A DNA stretch of 64,000 nucleotides from Acinetobacter sp. ANC 3781 (GCF_004331285.1 NZ_SJOH01000007.1:62001-126000); one strand, 5' to 3'. Counted from the first letter of the stretch, positions 1-9,602 are shown. A program made the numbers and translations. Notes: generated by a model from the sequence alone, not told the origin.

Positions 1-70
1 CAAATTGGCACAAACCCCTATTTGCGCTGAAGATCAGATTGAAATTATTCATGCCGTCGGTGGCGGCTAA
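1..70 (+). CDS. thiS: Sulfur carrier protein ThiS, 3' end only
   Basis: Only the last 22 codons lie in the window. The reading frame begins at base 2 and ends with a Gly-Gly-Gly tail before the stop, preceded by IEIIHAV. A C-terminal diglycine is the functional end of ThiS: it is adenylated and turned into a thiocarboxylate that donates sulfur to the thiazole ring. The next gene, 12 bases on, is thiG, the enzyme that uses this carrier, so the two are surely co-transcribed. The identification rests on the tail and on context. Confidence 0.85.
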   Translation, partial: KLAQTPICAEDQIEIIHAVGGG

Positions 71-82
71 TTCGGAGCTCCC

Positions 83-868
83 ATGGAAGATACCCCGCTT
101 ATAATCGGTTCACGTACCTTTAATTCACGTCTATTGGTCGGTACAGGTAAATATAAAGATTTAACTGAAACCGATTTAGCCATTCAAGCCAGCGGTGCAG
201 AAATTGTTACAGTGGCCATCCGCCGTGTAAACATTGGACAGCACCCTGACCAGCCGAATTTACTTTCTGTTTTGCCACCTGAAAAATATACCATTCTGCC
301 GAATACAGCGGGTTGTTTTGATAGCAACAGTGCAATCCGTACCTGTATGCTGGCGCGTGAACTATTGGATGGTCACAATCTGGTTAAGCTGGAAGTGCTA
401 GGTGATGAAAAAACGTTGTATCCGAATATCACCGAAACTTTAAAAGCTGCTCGCACCTTAATTGACGATGGCTTTGAGATTATGGTCTACACCTCGGATG
501 ATCCGATTGTGGCGCAAGAGTTAGAGAGCATGGGCTGTGTTGCGATTATGCCTTTAGGCAGCCTGATTGGCTCAGGTTTAGGCATCTTGAATCCGCACAC
601 CATTTCTATTATTAAAGAAAATGCCAAAGTTCCGGTATTGGTGGATGCCGGGGTGGGTACAGCGAGTGATGCTGCAATTGCCATGGAATTGGGTTGCGAC
701 GGCGTACTCATGAATACCGCAATTGCGGCTGCACAAAACCCTATCTTAATGGCATCTGCGATGAAAAAAGCGGTTGAAGCGGGTCGCGAAGCATTTTTAG
801 CGGGTCGGATGCCACGTAAACGTATGGCAAACGCAAGTTCACCTGAAACCGGTTATTTCTTTAAATAA
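83..868 (+). CDS. thiG: Thiazole synthase ThiG
   Basis: A 261-residue protein matching ThiG over its whole length. ThiG builds the thiazole phosphate of thiamine from deoxyxylulose phosphate, dehydroglycine and the ThiS thiocarboxylate in the cytoplasm. Visible family features are the N-terminal RLLVGTGKY, the VKLEVLGDE segment carrying the lysine that forms the imine with the sugar, and the phosphate-binding GVGTASDAA and GVLMNTAIA stretches of the TIM barrel. It follows thiS by 12 bases, so the pair forms the end of a thiamine operon. A hairpin at 914-948 lies downstream. Confidence 0.97.
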   Translation: MEDTPLIIGSRTFNSRLLVGTGKYKDLTETDLAIQASGAEIVTVAIRRVNIGQHPDQPNLLSVLPPEKYTILPNTAGCFDSNSAIRTCMLARELLDGHNLVKLEVLGDEKTLYPNITETLKAARTLIDDGFEIMVYTSDDPIVAQELESMGCVAIMPLGSLIGSGLGILNPHTISIIKENAKVPVLVDAGVGTASDAAIAMELGCDGVLMNTAIAAAQNPILMASAMKKAVEAGREAFLAGRMPRKRMANASSPETGYFFK

Positions 869-913
869 AGTTAAAAACCTTAAAAAGGGCTCAACAAGAG
901 TAATGCTGATCAG

Positions 914-948
914 TTAAGGGGTTCGACCATAAACTCCTTAACTTTTGA
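914..948 (+). terminator. Probable thiSG terminator hairpin
   Basis: The arms 914-921 and 934-941 pair over 8 bp with one G-U, and are followed by a short T-rich run. The hairpin sits 46 bases after the thiG stop. The T tract is weak, so termination is plausible but not certain. Confidence 0.5.
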
Positions 949-984
949 GTTATTCACAGCGGGTTCTTATCTTTTTAAATCAAA

Positions 985-1070
985 CATTTGGAGTTCGTCA
1001 GTTCTTTTGTTTAGCCAAAAGAGAAGTAAAGCTTCGCAAGAAAAGCCTCTTGCGGTGCAGCGCACCTCAT
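985..1070. repeat. Hairpin-rich extragenic repeat, degraded copy A
   Basis: The thiG-ygiN gap (869-1264) has no credible gene. It holds a run of short hairpins: TCTTTTG/CAAAAGA with a 6-base loop near 1001, GAAG/CTTC, CGCAAGA/TCTTGCG with a 6-base loop, and GGTGC/GCACC. The order of words (CTTTTGTTTA, AAAAG, GTAAA, CTT, GC, AAAGCC) resembles the stretch at 55652-55712, so both look like worn copies of one dispersed repeat. An AUG-started frame across 945-1130 has no ribosome site and no family signature. Confidence 0.45.
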
Positions 1071-1264
1071 CGCAAAACTCGTCCACCACCATCGAGTAGC
1101 AAATTCATCGCAGAAACAGTAATTCTTTAATTCCCTCCCACCTCAAATAGTTGCGAATGTCATTTCTGCGTATCAAATAATATGATGAATTTAAATCAAA
1201 AATACCAGTCAATTCCTTAACTAACTGGTATTACTCAAAAGAACTCTATCTTTCAAGAATATCG

Positions 1265-1585
1265 CTAAATCATTAAACCCTTGTGCATAATCCGGATTTT
1301 AACATTCAGCACATCATCTTTAACTTGTTGCTGATAAGCTTGCATATGAGGGGTTTGTAAATGAGCATTCAAGTGCTCAATACTTTCCCAATGCTCCAAC
1401 ATGGTAATTGCATCAGGTACTTTAGTTTGATAATCAGCATCCGATTCATGATCTACCAGTAACTCATAGCCGTAACACCCATCTTCTTGTAAAACCGCAG
1501 GTGTTATTTTTCTAAATGCATTTAACACGTTTTCACGATGTTGAGCACCTGATCGAATCTGGATATCTGCAATAACAACTAACAT
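1265..1585 (-). CDS. ygiN: Quinol monooxygenase, YgiN-like (ABM domain)
   Basis: A 106-residue protein with the antibiotic-biosynthesis-monooxygenase fold signature: LVVIADIQIR at the N-terminus, EDGCYGYELLVDH in the middle, and EHWESIEHLNAHLQTPHM, which closely matches E. coli YgiN. YgiN oxidises menadiol to quinone without a cofactor, in partnership with the quinone reductase MdaB. The start is the ATG at 1585 because AAGGAG lies 7 bases before it; a start 21 bases upstream has no such site. It follows mdaB by 26 bases on the same strand, the same order as in E. coli. Confidence 0.88.
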   Translation of the reverse strand: MLVVIADIQIRSGAQHRENVLNAFRKITPAVLQEDGCYGYELLVDHESDADYQTKVPDAITMLEHWESIEHLNAHLQTPHMQAYQQQVKDDVLNVKIRIMHKGLMI

Positions 1586-1611
1586 AGTTTGCTCCTTAAA
1601 CACCACTTCTA

Positions 1612-2196
1612 TTAAGCAAAAACATCCATTAAATGCTGCCGATATTTACGTTCATATTCAGCGACATCCGGCATTTTTATTACATCATTTACGATGAAGG
1701 TGTCTAAACTTTTCATTCCTAAAAATTGATTGGCTTTATGAAATGGCAGATATACACCATCAACCCCAACACCATGAAAAAATTGATCAGCATCATTAAA
1801 AGCTTCCATGGGCGCATTCCACGTTAACGATAACATGTACTTTTTATCGTGAATGAGACCACCTGAACCATATTTTTTCGATGCATCCGACCGGGATCGA
1901 CCATCACTGGCATATAGAGTGCCATGTCCTTCTGTAAAAATATCATCAATATATTTTTTGACTGTCCAAGGTGCACCCATCCACCAGCCAGGCATTTGAT
2001 AAATAATGACATCAGCCCATACATATTTTTGAATTTCTTCCTGAATTTCATAATCGCTATCTGCACGAGAAATTTTAACGGTATGACGCAGTTCACCGAG
2101 CACAGCATTTGCTAACTCGGTTAAAGTATCATTTAACTCGCCATTTGAGTGTGCAAATTGCTTGGCACCATTCACAATCAGGATATTACTCATCAT
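1612..2196 (-). CDS. mdaB: NAD(P)H quinone oxidoreductase MdaB
   Basis: A 194-residue flavodoxin-like protein. ILIVNGAKQFAHSNGELN is the typical FMN/FAD phosphate-binding start of MdaB, and QMPGWWMGAPWTVKKYIDD is the conserved MdaB/NQO2-type loop around the flavin ring; SLTWNAPMEAF follows. The enzyme makes two-electron reductions of quinones using NADPH and protects against redox cycling. It heads a two-gene unit with ygiN. Two adjacent ATG codons (2196 and 2193) could both serve as start, with AAAGG a few bases upstream. Confidence 0.9.
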   Translation of the reverse strand: MMSNILIVNGAKQFAHSNGELNDTLTELANAVLGELRHTVKISRADSDYEIQEEIQKYVWADVIIYQMPGWWMGAPWTVKKYIDDIFTEGHGTLYASDGRSRSDASKKYGSGGLIHDKKYMLSLTWNAPMEAFNDADQFFHGVGVDGVYLPFHKANQFLGMKSLDTFIVNDVIKMPDVAEYERKYRQHLMDVFA

Positions 2197-2332
2197 TTAC
2201 CTTTAAGGATTTATTTACAGTGGCCAATATACTCAAATATCTTATTGATAAAAATTCATGAGTTTGCAAAACACTATTGATAAAAAATCAATAATAGAAC
2301 TCTTTAATCATTCAATATTTCACAATTTTAAA

Positions 2333-2370
2333 ACCCCAAAAAAAGCACCCTCAGGTGCTTTTTTAAATCA
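2333..2370 (-). terminator. Terminator of the glutathione transferase gene
   Basis: AAAAGCACC/GGTGCTTTT hairpin with a 4-base loop and A/T tracts on both sides, 15 bases past the transferase stop codon. It would also work for transcripts arriving on the + strand. Confidence 0.8.
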
Positions 2371-2381
2371 AGACAAAAAAA

Positions 2382-2993
2382 TTAAGGAATTAGCCCTTCA
2401 TCACGCATCGCGATTTGTACCGACTGGCGTTCCGCCACTTTATTACGCAAGGCAATAATATGGTTATAAGGGGTTAGATCATGCCCAATACCATTCGACC
2501 AGTTTGTTAATACAAAGAGATAGGCATCTGCCGGGCCAAAATTATCATCTACTAAATAGTCGTTATCTGACTCGGCAATGGTTTTTTCAATATAGGTAAG
2601 TAAACGATCAATTTCAGCATAGGCTTTTTCTTTTGCTTCATCCGACAAGGGCGCACCGAAAAATACCGCATAAGCATCATGTAATTCAGAGTTCAAGTAC
2701 CCCAGCCATTCAAGAACTTTGGCACGCCCTAAACCTGATGGCGGAATTAAATCTTGTTTGGGATCATGCTGTGCAAGGAACGGTAAAATTGCCACATTTT
2801 CAGTCAGAATCAAGCCTGGATTAATTTCTAAAGCTGGAACATAGCCCTTCGGATTAATTGCGTAATAGTCAGCACCTTTTTCTGTTGTATGGGTTTTTAA
2901 ATTTACACGTTCTAAATCAAAATCGACATTAATTTCATTTAAAATAATATGTGATGCTAGTGAACACGCGCCCGGGGCATAATAGAGCTTCAT
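2382..2993 (-). CDS. Glutathione S-transferase, beta-class-like
   Basis: A 203-residue cytoplasmic protein. The thioredoxin-like N-domain begins MKLYYAPGACSLA, in which Cys10 occupies the position of the catalytic cysteine of beta-class bacterial enzymes; NPKGYVPAL (cis-proline loop) and LTENVAILPFLA (glutathione gamma-glutamyl site) follow. The all-helical C-domain has the FGPADAYLF N-capping box. Likely role is conjugation or reduction of electrophiles with glutathione; the substrate cannot be read from the sequence. It is a single-gene unit with its own terminator. Confidence 0.9.
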   Translation of the reverse strand: MKLYYAPGACSLASHIILNEINVDFDLERVNLKTHTTEKGADYYAINPKGYVPALEINPGLILTENVAILPFLAQHDPKQDLIPPSGLGRAKVLEWLGYLNSELHDAYAVFFGAPLSDEAKEKAYAEIDRLLTYIEKTIAESDNDYLVDDNFGPADAYLFVLTNWSNGIGHDLTPYNHIIALRNKVAERQSVQIAMRDEGLIP

Positions 2994-3212
2994 ATCTGAT
3001 CCTTGTTATTTAACTATTAACTGTTTTAAATCTCTTCTAACAAACTTTCAAGTGATCGTACCTGTAAATTGCAAAAAAGCATCAATGCGTAAAAAACCTT
3101 TACCTTTAGAATATTGTCTAAAATGCTGTCTTTTTCAAGTCAATATTTTTCACATCAATCTAATCTGCTTTTTTCTATAAAACTGTTTTAACATATCCAG
3201 CTTTAAAGTTTG

Positions 3213-4676
3213 ATGAAAATTAACGTAGTGATTAGCCTTAAAAAAGAAGAATGGTTTTCCAATATCCGCACCGATGTATTAGCAGGTTTGGTCGTGGGTT
3301 TAGCCTTGATCCCCGAGTCGATTGCCTTTTCAGCCATCGCCGGTGTTGACCCGCAAGTCGGTCTATATGCATCATTTTGTATAGCCGTCACCATTGCTTT
3401 CTTTGGCGGTCGCCCTGCCATGATTTCTGCGGCTACTGGTGCGCTAGCTTTGCTGATGATTACGTTGGTCAAAGAACATGGCTTGCAGTACTTATTAGCA
3501 GCAACTATTTTGACCGGTATCATTCAGGTGATTGCAGGCTATTTTAAAGTCGCCAAATTAATGCGCTTCGTTTCGCAGTCCGTGGTGTATGGGTTTTTAA
3601 ATGCCTTGGCAATTTTAATCTTTGTGGCTCAACTTCCTGAGTTAATCAAGATGGATAGCTTAGGCTATTTATTTGTAGCTCTAGGCTTGGCTGTAATTTA
3701 TCTTTTTCCTTATTTACCAAGAGTTGGCAAACTTATTCCCTCTCCGCTGATTTGTATTGTTCTACTCAGTCTACTTGCCTTATTTTTCGGCGGTGATATG
3801 CGTACAGTCAGCGATTTAGGGCATTTCCCAGATACGCTTCCCATTTTCCTGATTCCTGAAATTCCACTCAACTTTGAAACTTTAGCCATTATTTTTCCCT
3901 ACTCCATCACTTTAGCTACAGTTGGTTTATTAGAAACCATGATGACCACGACCGTTGTGAATGAAGTCACCGACACTGAAGGCGACCGTCATCAGGAATG
4001 TCGCGGTCAAGGTTATGCCAATATCGTCAGTGGTTTTATGGGCGGCATGGCGGGTTGTGCCATGATTGGTCAATCCATTATTAACGTATCGTCAGGTGCA
4101 CGTACACGTTTATCAACCTTGGTTGCAGGTGTATTTTTACTGTGCTTGGTGGTGTTTCTTAAAGATTGGCTGGCGTATATTCCGATGGCAGCACTAGTTG
4201 CCATTATGATTATGGTAGCTTTCACCACCTTTAACTGGGATTCAGTCCGCAATTTCCAAAAACATCCGAAGCAAAGCAATATTGTGATGCTGGCTGTTGT
4301 CATTATTGTTTTAGCCACCCATAACCTTGCGCTGGGTGTCTTTGTCGGGGTGTTACTTTCGGCTTTATTTTTAGTCAATAAACTCGAAAGTGAAGTCAAG
4401 GTTCGCTCTACGCTCTTAAACTCTAATACGCGCCAATATGTAATTTCTGGACAAATTTTCTTTAGCAGTTCAGACAAGTTTTTCCAGTTCTTTGATTTTA
4501 GAGAAATCATTTCCAAGGTTGAGATTGATCTTACTCATGCCCATGTTTGGGATATTACTTCAGTCAACATGCTGAACAGTGTGGTACAGAAATTTAAAGA
4601 TCAAAATATTGAAGTAAAAGTTGTCGGGTTAAATGAAGCCAGCAATACATTAATTGATCGCTATAATCCGCTGTAA
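3213..4676 (+). CDS. SulP family anion transporter with STAS domain
   Basis: A 487-residue inner-membrane protein. The [21 protein letters not shown] segment, around residues 19-39, is the SulP signature, about ten further membrane segments follow, and the last ~90 residues form a cytoplasmic STAS domain ([18 protein letters not shown] type). SulP proteins carry sulfate, bicarbonate or dicarboxylates; the short loop structure and size resemble BicA-like members, but the substrate is not decidable. The ATG at 3213 is preferred to a TTG just before it. No strong ribosome site is visible. Confidence 0.9.
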   Translation: MKINVVISLKKEEWFSNIRTDVLAGLVVGLALIPESIAFSAIAGVDPQVGLYASFCIAVTIAFFGGRPAMISAATGALALLMITLVKEHGLQYLLAATILTGIIQVIAGYFKVAKLMRFVSQSVVYGFLNALAILIFVAQLPELIKMDSLGYLFVALGLAVIYLFPYLPRVGKLIPSPLICIVLLSLLALFFGGDMRTVSDLGHFPDTLPIFLIPEIPLNFETLAIIFPYSITLATVGLLETMMTTTVVNEVTDTEGDRHQECRGQGYANIVSGFMGGMAGCAMIGQSIINVSSGARTRLSTLVAGVFLLCLVVFLKDWLAYIPMAALVAIMIMVAFTTFNWDSVRNFQKHPKQSNIVMLAVVIIVLATHNLALGVFVGVLLSALFLVNKLESEVKVRSTLLNSNTRQYVISGQIFFSSSDKFFQFFDFREIISKVEIDLTHAHVWDITSVNMLNSVVQKFKDQNIEVKVVGLNEASNTLIDRYNPL

Positions 4677-4770
4677 CTTTTGATTAAAATAAAAGTGAGA
4701 TCATGGTTGCTGTCGTGAATAGATTTCCGAAATGATAGCAGCCCAAAACTAAAAGAATATAGGGAGCACT

Positions 4771-5199
4771 ATGAATACAAATCACTGGTTTATGTGGGCG
4801 ATATTGTCTGCCTGTTTCGCAGCCTTAACTGCTATTTTTGCTAAAGTAGGTTTGCGACAGGTAAACTCCGACCTGGCCACACTCATTCGTACGGTCATTA
4901 TTGTATTTGTATTAAGTTTAGTGGTGTGGGGATTAGGAAAATGGCAGAATCCCTTGTTGCTTTCAGGCAAAACCTGGTTGTTTTTAACTTTGTCAGCTTT
5001 AGCAACCGGTGCCTCATGGCTGTGTTATTTTCGGGCCTTACAACTCGGTCAAGCCTCACAAGTGGCTCCAATTGATAAACTCAGTGTGGTTTTAGTCACC
5101 CTATTTGCTGTAGTTTTTTTAGGTGAACGCCCAAGCCTGCAAGAATACTTGGGTATTGTCCTGATTGCTTTCGGCGTACTGACCATTGCCTTAAAGTAA
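4771..5199 (+). CDS. EamA-family transporter, single repeat unit
   Basis: A 142-residue membrane protein with five hydrophobic segments and one EamA (DUF6) repeat, half the size of the usual drug/metabolite transporters. The closing LGERPSLQEYLGIVLIAFGVL is characteristic of the repeat end. Half-size members probably act as dimers with opposed topology. GGGAG lies 6 bases before the ATG. The substrate is unknown, and neither neighbour helps. Confidence 0.85.
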   Translation: MNTNHWFMWAILSACFAALTAIFAKVGLRQVNSDLATLIRTVIIVFVLSLVVWGLGKWQNPLLLSGKTWLFLTLSALATGASWLCYFRALQLGQASQVAPIDKLSVVLVTLFAVVFLGERPSLQEYLGIVLIAFGVLTIALK

Positions 5200-5421
5200 T
5201 TTAATTCCCTTCAACATCGTCTAAGCCAATATTTTTTATAAAGCAATCCCTACACAACTTAACCCTGTTATTTGTTAGGTCTCAACTTCTATTTCAGCAA
5301 ATAATGACGCAATAACAGCATGACTCTGCTGTCTTTACCGCATCTTAAAAATGAAAAAGTTTGACTTGTTAGGCTCAGGACTTAAAATACCGCATTCAAA
5401 TTTTTTACATTTGCCAAAGTT

Positions 5422-6138
5422 ATGTCGAACGATCAATTAGACCCGCAAGTCGTCGAGCTGGACAACTTGAATGAACATCGCGAAATTGTCACTTTTATGC
5501 GTCGTTCATCTCCGCTAAATACCTCTCAACGTACTGCGCTTGAACAATATGGTCACCTAATTTTGGAATATCCGGTGGGTGACTTACGTCAACAGTTTGA
5601 ACATCCAGAACGCCCTTTAACAGTTGAAATTGGTTTTGGTATGGGCCGTTCACTGGTACTTATGGCAAAAGCCAATCCTGAACGTAACTATGTCGGTATT
5701 GAAGTACATGTTCCCGGTATCGCACAATGTGTATATGAAGCAGGTATGGCAGGTATAACCAACTTGCGTTTACTCGATGCCGATGCCATTCAAGTGCTTC
5801 GTGAAATGCCTGACAACAGCATTAATGCGGTACAGCTTTATTTCCCAGACCCATGGCAAAAGAAACGTCATTTCAAACGTCGTTTTGTATCACATGACCG
5901 TATGCCACTGGTTGAACAAAAACTGGAAATGGGTGGTACATTTCACTCGGCTACAGACTGGGAACCCTATGCTGAATGGATGCTAGATGTATTGGATAAC
6001 CGTCCGAACCTTGAAAATATGGCAGGTAAAGGCAACAGTTACCCTCGTCCTGCCTGGCGCCCACAAACCAAGTTTGAACGTCGCGGGATTGAGGAAGGTC
6101 ATAAAATTAACGACTTCCTGTTCAAGAAAATTAAATAA
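5422..6138 (+). CDS. trmB: tRNA (guanine-N7-)-methyltransferase TrmB
   Basis: A 238-residue SAM-dependent enzyme that makes m7G46 in the variable loop of tRNAs. VEIGFGMGRSLVLMA is the SAM-binding motif I, YVGIEVHVPGIA follows, and LYFPDPWQKKRHFKRRF is the diagnostic TrmB motif with the catalytic aspartate. The C-terminal TKFERRG motif contacts tRNA. It stands alone and ends at a strong hairpin, facing the methyltransferase gene on the other strand. Confidence 0.97.
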   Translation: MSNDQLDPQVVELDNLNEHREIVTFMRRSSPLNTSQRTALEQYGHLILEYPVGDLRQQFEHPERPLTVEIGFGMGRSLVLMAKANPERNYVGIEVHVPGIAQCVYEAGMAGITNLRLLDADAIQVLREMPDNSINAVQLYFPDPWQKKRHFKRRFVSHDRMPLVEQKLEMGGTFHSATDWEPYAEWMLDVLDNRPNLENMAGKGNSYPRPAWRPQTKFERRGIEEGHKINDFLFKKIK

Positions 6139-6151
6139 CGTTAACCAGCAC

Positions 6152-6189
6152 CTTAAAAAATGGCTCATCAATGTATGAGCCATTTTTAT
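6152..6189. terminator. Terminator between trmB and a convergent methyltransferase gene
   Basis: AAAAATGGCTCAT pairs with ATGAGCCATTTTT around a 6-base loop. A and T tracts on both sides make it suitable for both converging genes. Confidence 0.85.
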
Positions 6190-6198
6190 GCTTAGACT

Positions 6199-6873
6199 TT
6201 AAGCTTTTATCGCCAGATAACCTTGATAAGATAAAATTTGGGTAAAGCGTTCTACCGAATCAAATCCACTCAATTTCAATTGCTCCAATATTTCCTGTTC
6301 CGACAGCGGATAAAAATCATCTTCCAAACGATCAATCATTGCAGCAGCTTGCGAAGTCGTTAAGCCATTTGCCTGAGAGATATGCTTCAGTATTTCCAAT
6401 TCCTGATCGGATTTGATTCGGGTTAAATCAAACGTAATGAATAGTCCTTGAGGTTTTAAACGTGAGTAAATCGCTTTAAAGAACTTGGGCTTATCTAAAT
6501 AATTCACAAAATGCGTGACCAGAATAGAAAGCACAGCGTCGTATGTTTGACCTGTTTTTAACTGGTCTACATCTCCCAACACAAACTCCACCCGATGTGA
6601 TGCGTTTAAAGAATGGATATGCTGTCTGGCTTTATCCAGCATGGTTTCCGACAGCTCTGTTGCAGTAAATGTCCAGTCTGGAAATAATCGTACTAAATGT
6701 CCCAGTTCATAGCCGGTACCACAACCTACAATGAGCACATGTGCATATTCATCAGCATAGGTTTTTAACAAGGCTTGAATTTGCTGATGAACCACTTCAT
6801 AGCCAGGAATTAATTTACGGATATGTTCATCATAACCATCGACTACATATTGGCTGTTAAAATCCTTTGCCAT
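6199..6873 (-). CDS. Class I SAM-dependent methyltransferase
   Basis: A 224-residue protein. VLIVGCGTGYELGHLV is SAM motif I, TATELSETMLDKAR carries the acidic residue for the ribose, and VEFVLGDVDQL is motif III. The N-terminal YDEHIRKLIPGYEVVHQQI resembles members related to CmoA and UbiE-like proteins, but no feature fixes the substrate. It is a monocistronic unit, convergent with trmB. Confidence 0.8.
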   Translation of the reverse strand: MAKDFNSQYVVDGYDEHIRKLIPGYEVVHQQIQALLKTYADEYAHVLIVGCGTGYELGHLVRLFPDWTFTATELSETMLDKARQHIHSLNASHRVEFVLGDVDQLKTGQTYDAVLSILVTHFVNYLDKPKFFKAIYSRLKPQGLFITFDLTRIKSDQELEILKHISQANGLTTSQAAAMIDRLEDDFYPLSEQEILEQLKLSGFDSVERFTQILSYQGYLAIKA

Positions 6874-6927
6874 AAATACATCCTTGTCTTATTTATTCTT
6901 CAAGTATATTGATTTAATTTTAAACCA

Positions 6928-7707
6928 CTATTTTTGCTGATGCGATTGCAAAATATGCTGGCTCATCAACCTATAAATATTTTTTAAATCATCCCGATTT
7001 GCATCTTGTAGCATCTGTTGATGCATATTCAAGATATTTTGATCCCCTCGCATTGCAGGTCCAGTCTGCATCTGTTTAGGATCATGCTGTACAGCTTTAT
7101 TGGTTGTTTCTAAAATCAGTGGATAAAGCAAAGAAAAATCGACCTGTTGTGCATCTACCACCTGCTTCGCCATGTCATAACAATAATTGCTGAAATTGCA
7201 GGCAAATACCGCAGCCAGATGCAGGCTTAAGCGTTGTGCCGATGTATATTGATAAACTCGACTACTCAATTGATTGGCCAATTGGCTTAATAAAACCAGA
7301 TCCACTTCAGACTTGGCTTCTACAAATAAGGGTGTATCTGACCAAGGAATTTCCCGATCCAGACTAAAGGTTTGTAAAGGATAAAACACACCAGCACGTG
7401 CATGGGTTTTTGCCAAGACTTCAATATCGGTACTACCTGAAGTATGTACAATCAAAACATCAGCTAAGTGTTGATGAGTCTCTGCAATGATGGACGCAAT
7501 CGCCTGATCACTTACCGCAATGATCACCAAATCAATCTCAGGATTTATTTCGGAGATCTTCGCCGCTGCAGTTGCACCGACTTGAGCAGCTAAGGTTTGT
7601 GCAGGCTCGAAACTGCGACTATAGATTTGCATGATTTGATGATACTGACTTAAGGCATGAGCCAAATGATGGGCAACCCGTCCCGCCCCAATCAAACTAA
7701 TACGCAT
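6928..7707 (-). CDS. Rossmann-fold protein with DUF2520 domain
   Basis: A protein of about 259 residues starting MRISLIGAGRVAHHLA, a dinucleotide-binding GxGxxx motif of the NADP oxidoreductase type. IIAVSDQAIASII and VHTSGSTDIEVL are typical of the ProC/ketopantoate-reductase-like N-domain, and the second half (FYPLQTFS, ACNFSNYCYDMA) is the DUF2520 helical domain. The start at 7707 is preferred because a 39-base longer frame would begin almost inside a hairpin at 7749-7783. The reaction is unknown. Confidence 0.78.
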   Translation of the reverse strand: MRISLIGAGRVAHHLAHALSQYHQIMQIYSRSFEPAQTLAAQVGATAAAKISEINPEIDLVIIAVSDQAIASIIAETHQHLADVLIVHTSGSTDIEVLAKTHARAGVFYPLQTFSLDREIPWSDTPLFVEAKSEVDLVLLSQLANQLSSRVYQYTSAQRLSLHLAAVFACNFSNYCYDMAKQVVDAQQVDFSLLYPLILETTNKAVQHDPKQMQTGPAMRGDQNILNMHQQMLQDANRDDLKNIYRLMSQHILQSHQQK

Positions 7708-7748
7708 ATATCTGTTCACAATTTCCAATTCACCACAGCATGCCAATA

Positions 7749-7783
7749 AAAAAAGGACGAATCAATTAGTCCTTTTTTAAATA
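7749..7783. terminator. Terminator-like hairpin
   Basis: AAAAAAGGAC/GTCCTTTTTT with a 10-base loop and A/T tracts on both sides. It stands between the DUF2520 gene and the OmpA-domain gene, which already has its own hairpin at 7915-7946. It therefore isolates the DUF2520 gene, whose promoter must lie between the hairpin and 7707 unless there is read-through. Confidence 0.65.
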
Positions 7784-7914
7784 CTCAGTGATATCTTTGA
7801 TTAAGTTAAAAAAAATCAAACAAATCAGATACCCTCCTTTTTATTAAATATCTATAGCTTCATGTTTTAAAATATTTTTAAACACTGTTAATAAATTAAA
7901 TGCTGGTTTCCATA

Positions 7915-7946
7915 AAAAATCTCTGCTTTGACACAGAGACTTTTTA
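7915..7946 (-). terminator. Terminator of the OmpA-domain gene
   Basis: AAAAAATCTCTG...CACAGAGACTTTTT hairpin 15 bases beyond the stop codon at 7961, with a T tract in the direction of transcription. Confidence 0.75.
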
Positions 7947-7960
7947 TTTTAATAATTCAT

Positions 7961-9439
7961 TTATTGCTGCTTTACGCCCTCTTCATCTACTTCACGAACA
8001 GTGCCTGTTTCTGTATTTAACACTTCAAACTCGATACGACGGTTTTTAAACTGACCTTCAGGCGTTGCATTATCTGCCACGGGCTGTTCCGAACCATAAC
8101 CTACTGCCTGTAACTGAGCTGGATCAACACCTTGTTGCACCAAGTAATCGACAACGGCTTGTGCCCGTTTTTGTGATAGTGCTTTATTTGCTGCAGCATC
8201 CCCCACAGCATCGGTGTGACCTTTAACCGTTAGATGCACTTGTGATGCACGTTTAATCAGCGCAGCTGCTTGATCTAAAATCGATTTATTGGCATCAGGA
8301 ATATTGGCACTTGCGGTATCAAAGTTGATAATTTGCAGATTCAGGGCTGTTGCAATATCTAATGCACGAACTTGCTCTGGATTAATTGCAGCCAAGGCTT
8401 TTTCCGCATTGGTATTACCTTCACTAATTGCCATATTGTTATCAATAGGTGTCGAAGCAGCAGTCGTTGCTTGCGTCATTACTGTCATGTTTTTAACCAG
8501 TGGCTTAATTTTAGTCGCCAACTGTTCTGCATCAGTCGGATTTGCAGTCTGAATAGAAAGCTGATCTCCCATCCAGATTATGGATGCATTTGGAACCCCT
8601 TTAACCAATTTCAAGACACTTGGAATGGCATCTTGGTCAATAAATTCTGTATGATAACTTGGGTTGCTTTCAACACCACAACCAATATTGTGATTAAAAA
8701 TTTGTTTAATTTCTTTCTGCAGAATATCGATATAACTGACATTGCCAGAATATAACTGACATGTGGTTAAATCTCCTGTTGAACCCGTGCTGAGTTGTAA
8801 TTTTGCTGGCTCACTGGTAGCAGTCTGTGCAGGCACACCGCTTGCAGACTCAGTTTCCTTCTTATCAGAACAAGCTCTAAACATTAAAGCCAGTAGTGCA
8901 GCCAAAATAATGAAACCAATAAGCGGCAATAAAAAACTCGGTTTCTTTTTTTCTTCTACCACTACGTGCGTTTCAGGGGCCTGATGTAAGGAATGTCCAG
9001 ATGCCAGTCCTACGCCTAAAGCACTTAAAAGCACTGGTGCCCAATGTGGTAAAGCACTCGATACAGCAGGCCAATGCGTTTCAATCAAATGCACAATGGC
9101 ACTTGGCTCAGAAGAACCGGCTTCAGTTTCTAAAAAATTTAATGTCGGTGCTATAGAATGGTTTAAGGTAGATTCAATTGCTCCAGTCGGAACCGTTCCT
9201 GAAACCTGTTCTAAAAACTCCTGCTTTAAACCGGGATTTGTTGAAAATACGTCGCTTAATCTCGGGTTTAATTGACTCTGCAAATTTCCAATAAGTTCTG
9301 GCTTAGATTTGAAAATTGCCAGTAGAATAGGAAAAAAACTGCTTAATGCTTGACTCTTCTCGCTTAGATATTCCGTTTCGCCTTCAAGAACAATTGCAGA
9401 TACTTTCTGCTTCAATAAATCAATCAAATTAATATTCAT
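7961..9439 (-). CDS. OmpA-domain protein anchored in the inner membrane
   Basis: A 492-residue protein in three parts: a ~160-residue mainly helical N-terminal region without a signal peptide, one membrane segment at about 168-187, and a periplasmic part. The periplasmic part has a BON-like region (about 225-330) with a pair of cysteines, then a peptidoglycan-binding OmpA domain (about 370-480). In the latter GHTDAVGDAAAN and SQKRAQAVVDYL carry the Asp and Arg that hold diaminopimelate. The architecture suggests a link between the inner membrane and the cell wall; exact function is unknown. It is a single-gene unit. Confidence 0.82.
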   Translation of the reverse strand: MNINLIDLLKQKVSAIVLEGETEYLSEKSQALSSFFPILLAIFKSKPELIGNLQSQLNPRLSDVFSTNPGLKQEFLEQVSGTVPTGAIESTLNHSIAPTLNFLETEAGSSEPSAIVHLIETHWPAVSSALPHWAPVLLSALGVGLASGHSLHQAPETHVVVEEKKKPSFLLPLIGFIILAALLALMFRACSDKKETESASGVPAQTATSEPAKLQLSTGSTGDLTTCQLYSGNVSYIDILQKEIKQIFNHNIGCGVESNPSYHTEFIDQDAIPSVLKLVKGVPNASIIWMGDQLSIQTANPTDAEQLATKIKPLVKNMTVMTQATTAASTPIDNNMAISEGNTNAEKALAAINPEQVRALDIATALNLQIINFDTASANIPDANKSILDQAAALIKRASQVHLTVKGHTDAVGDAAANKALSQKRAQAVVDYLVQQGVDPAQLQAVGYGSEQPVADNATPEGQFKNRRIEFEVLNTETGTVREVDEEGVKQQ

Positions 9440-9547
9440 CCATTATTCCTTTTATTCTGGTCTTATCATGGGTATTTTTAGTTTATCTGCTCATTTTTCA
9501 GACAGTGTAATTAATTGTATTATTTGAATACTCTTATTTTTTCAGCA

Positions 9548-9580
9548 ATAAAAAAGTCAGCCGAAGCTGACTTTTATAAA
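9548..9580 (-). terminator. Terminator of pyrB-pyrX
   Basis: AAAAGTCAGC CGAA GCTGACTTTT, a stable stem with a CGAA tetraloop, 23 bases after the pyrX stop. Confidence 0.88.
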
Positions 9581-9602
9581 TCATAAAAAAATATTAAATC
9601 AA

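Noticed and set aside
915..945. GGTTCGA resembling a tRNA T-loop
   Set aside because: No acceptor, D or anticodon arms can be formed; the bases fit a terminator hairpin.
945..1130. 61-codon open frame after thiG
   Set aside because: No ribosome site, composition unlike the neighbours, and it lies across the hairpin repeat.
2258..2458. 66-codon frame reaching into the glutathione transferase gene
   Set aside because: It crosses a terminator and overlaps a strong gene on the other strand.
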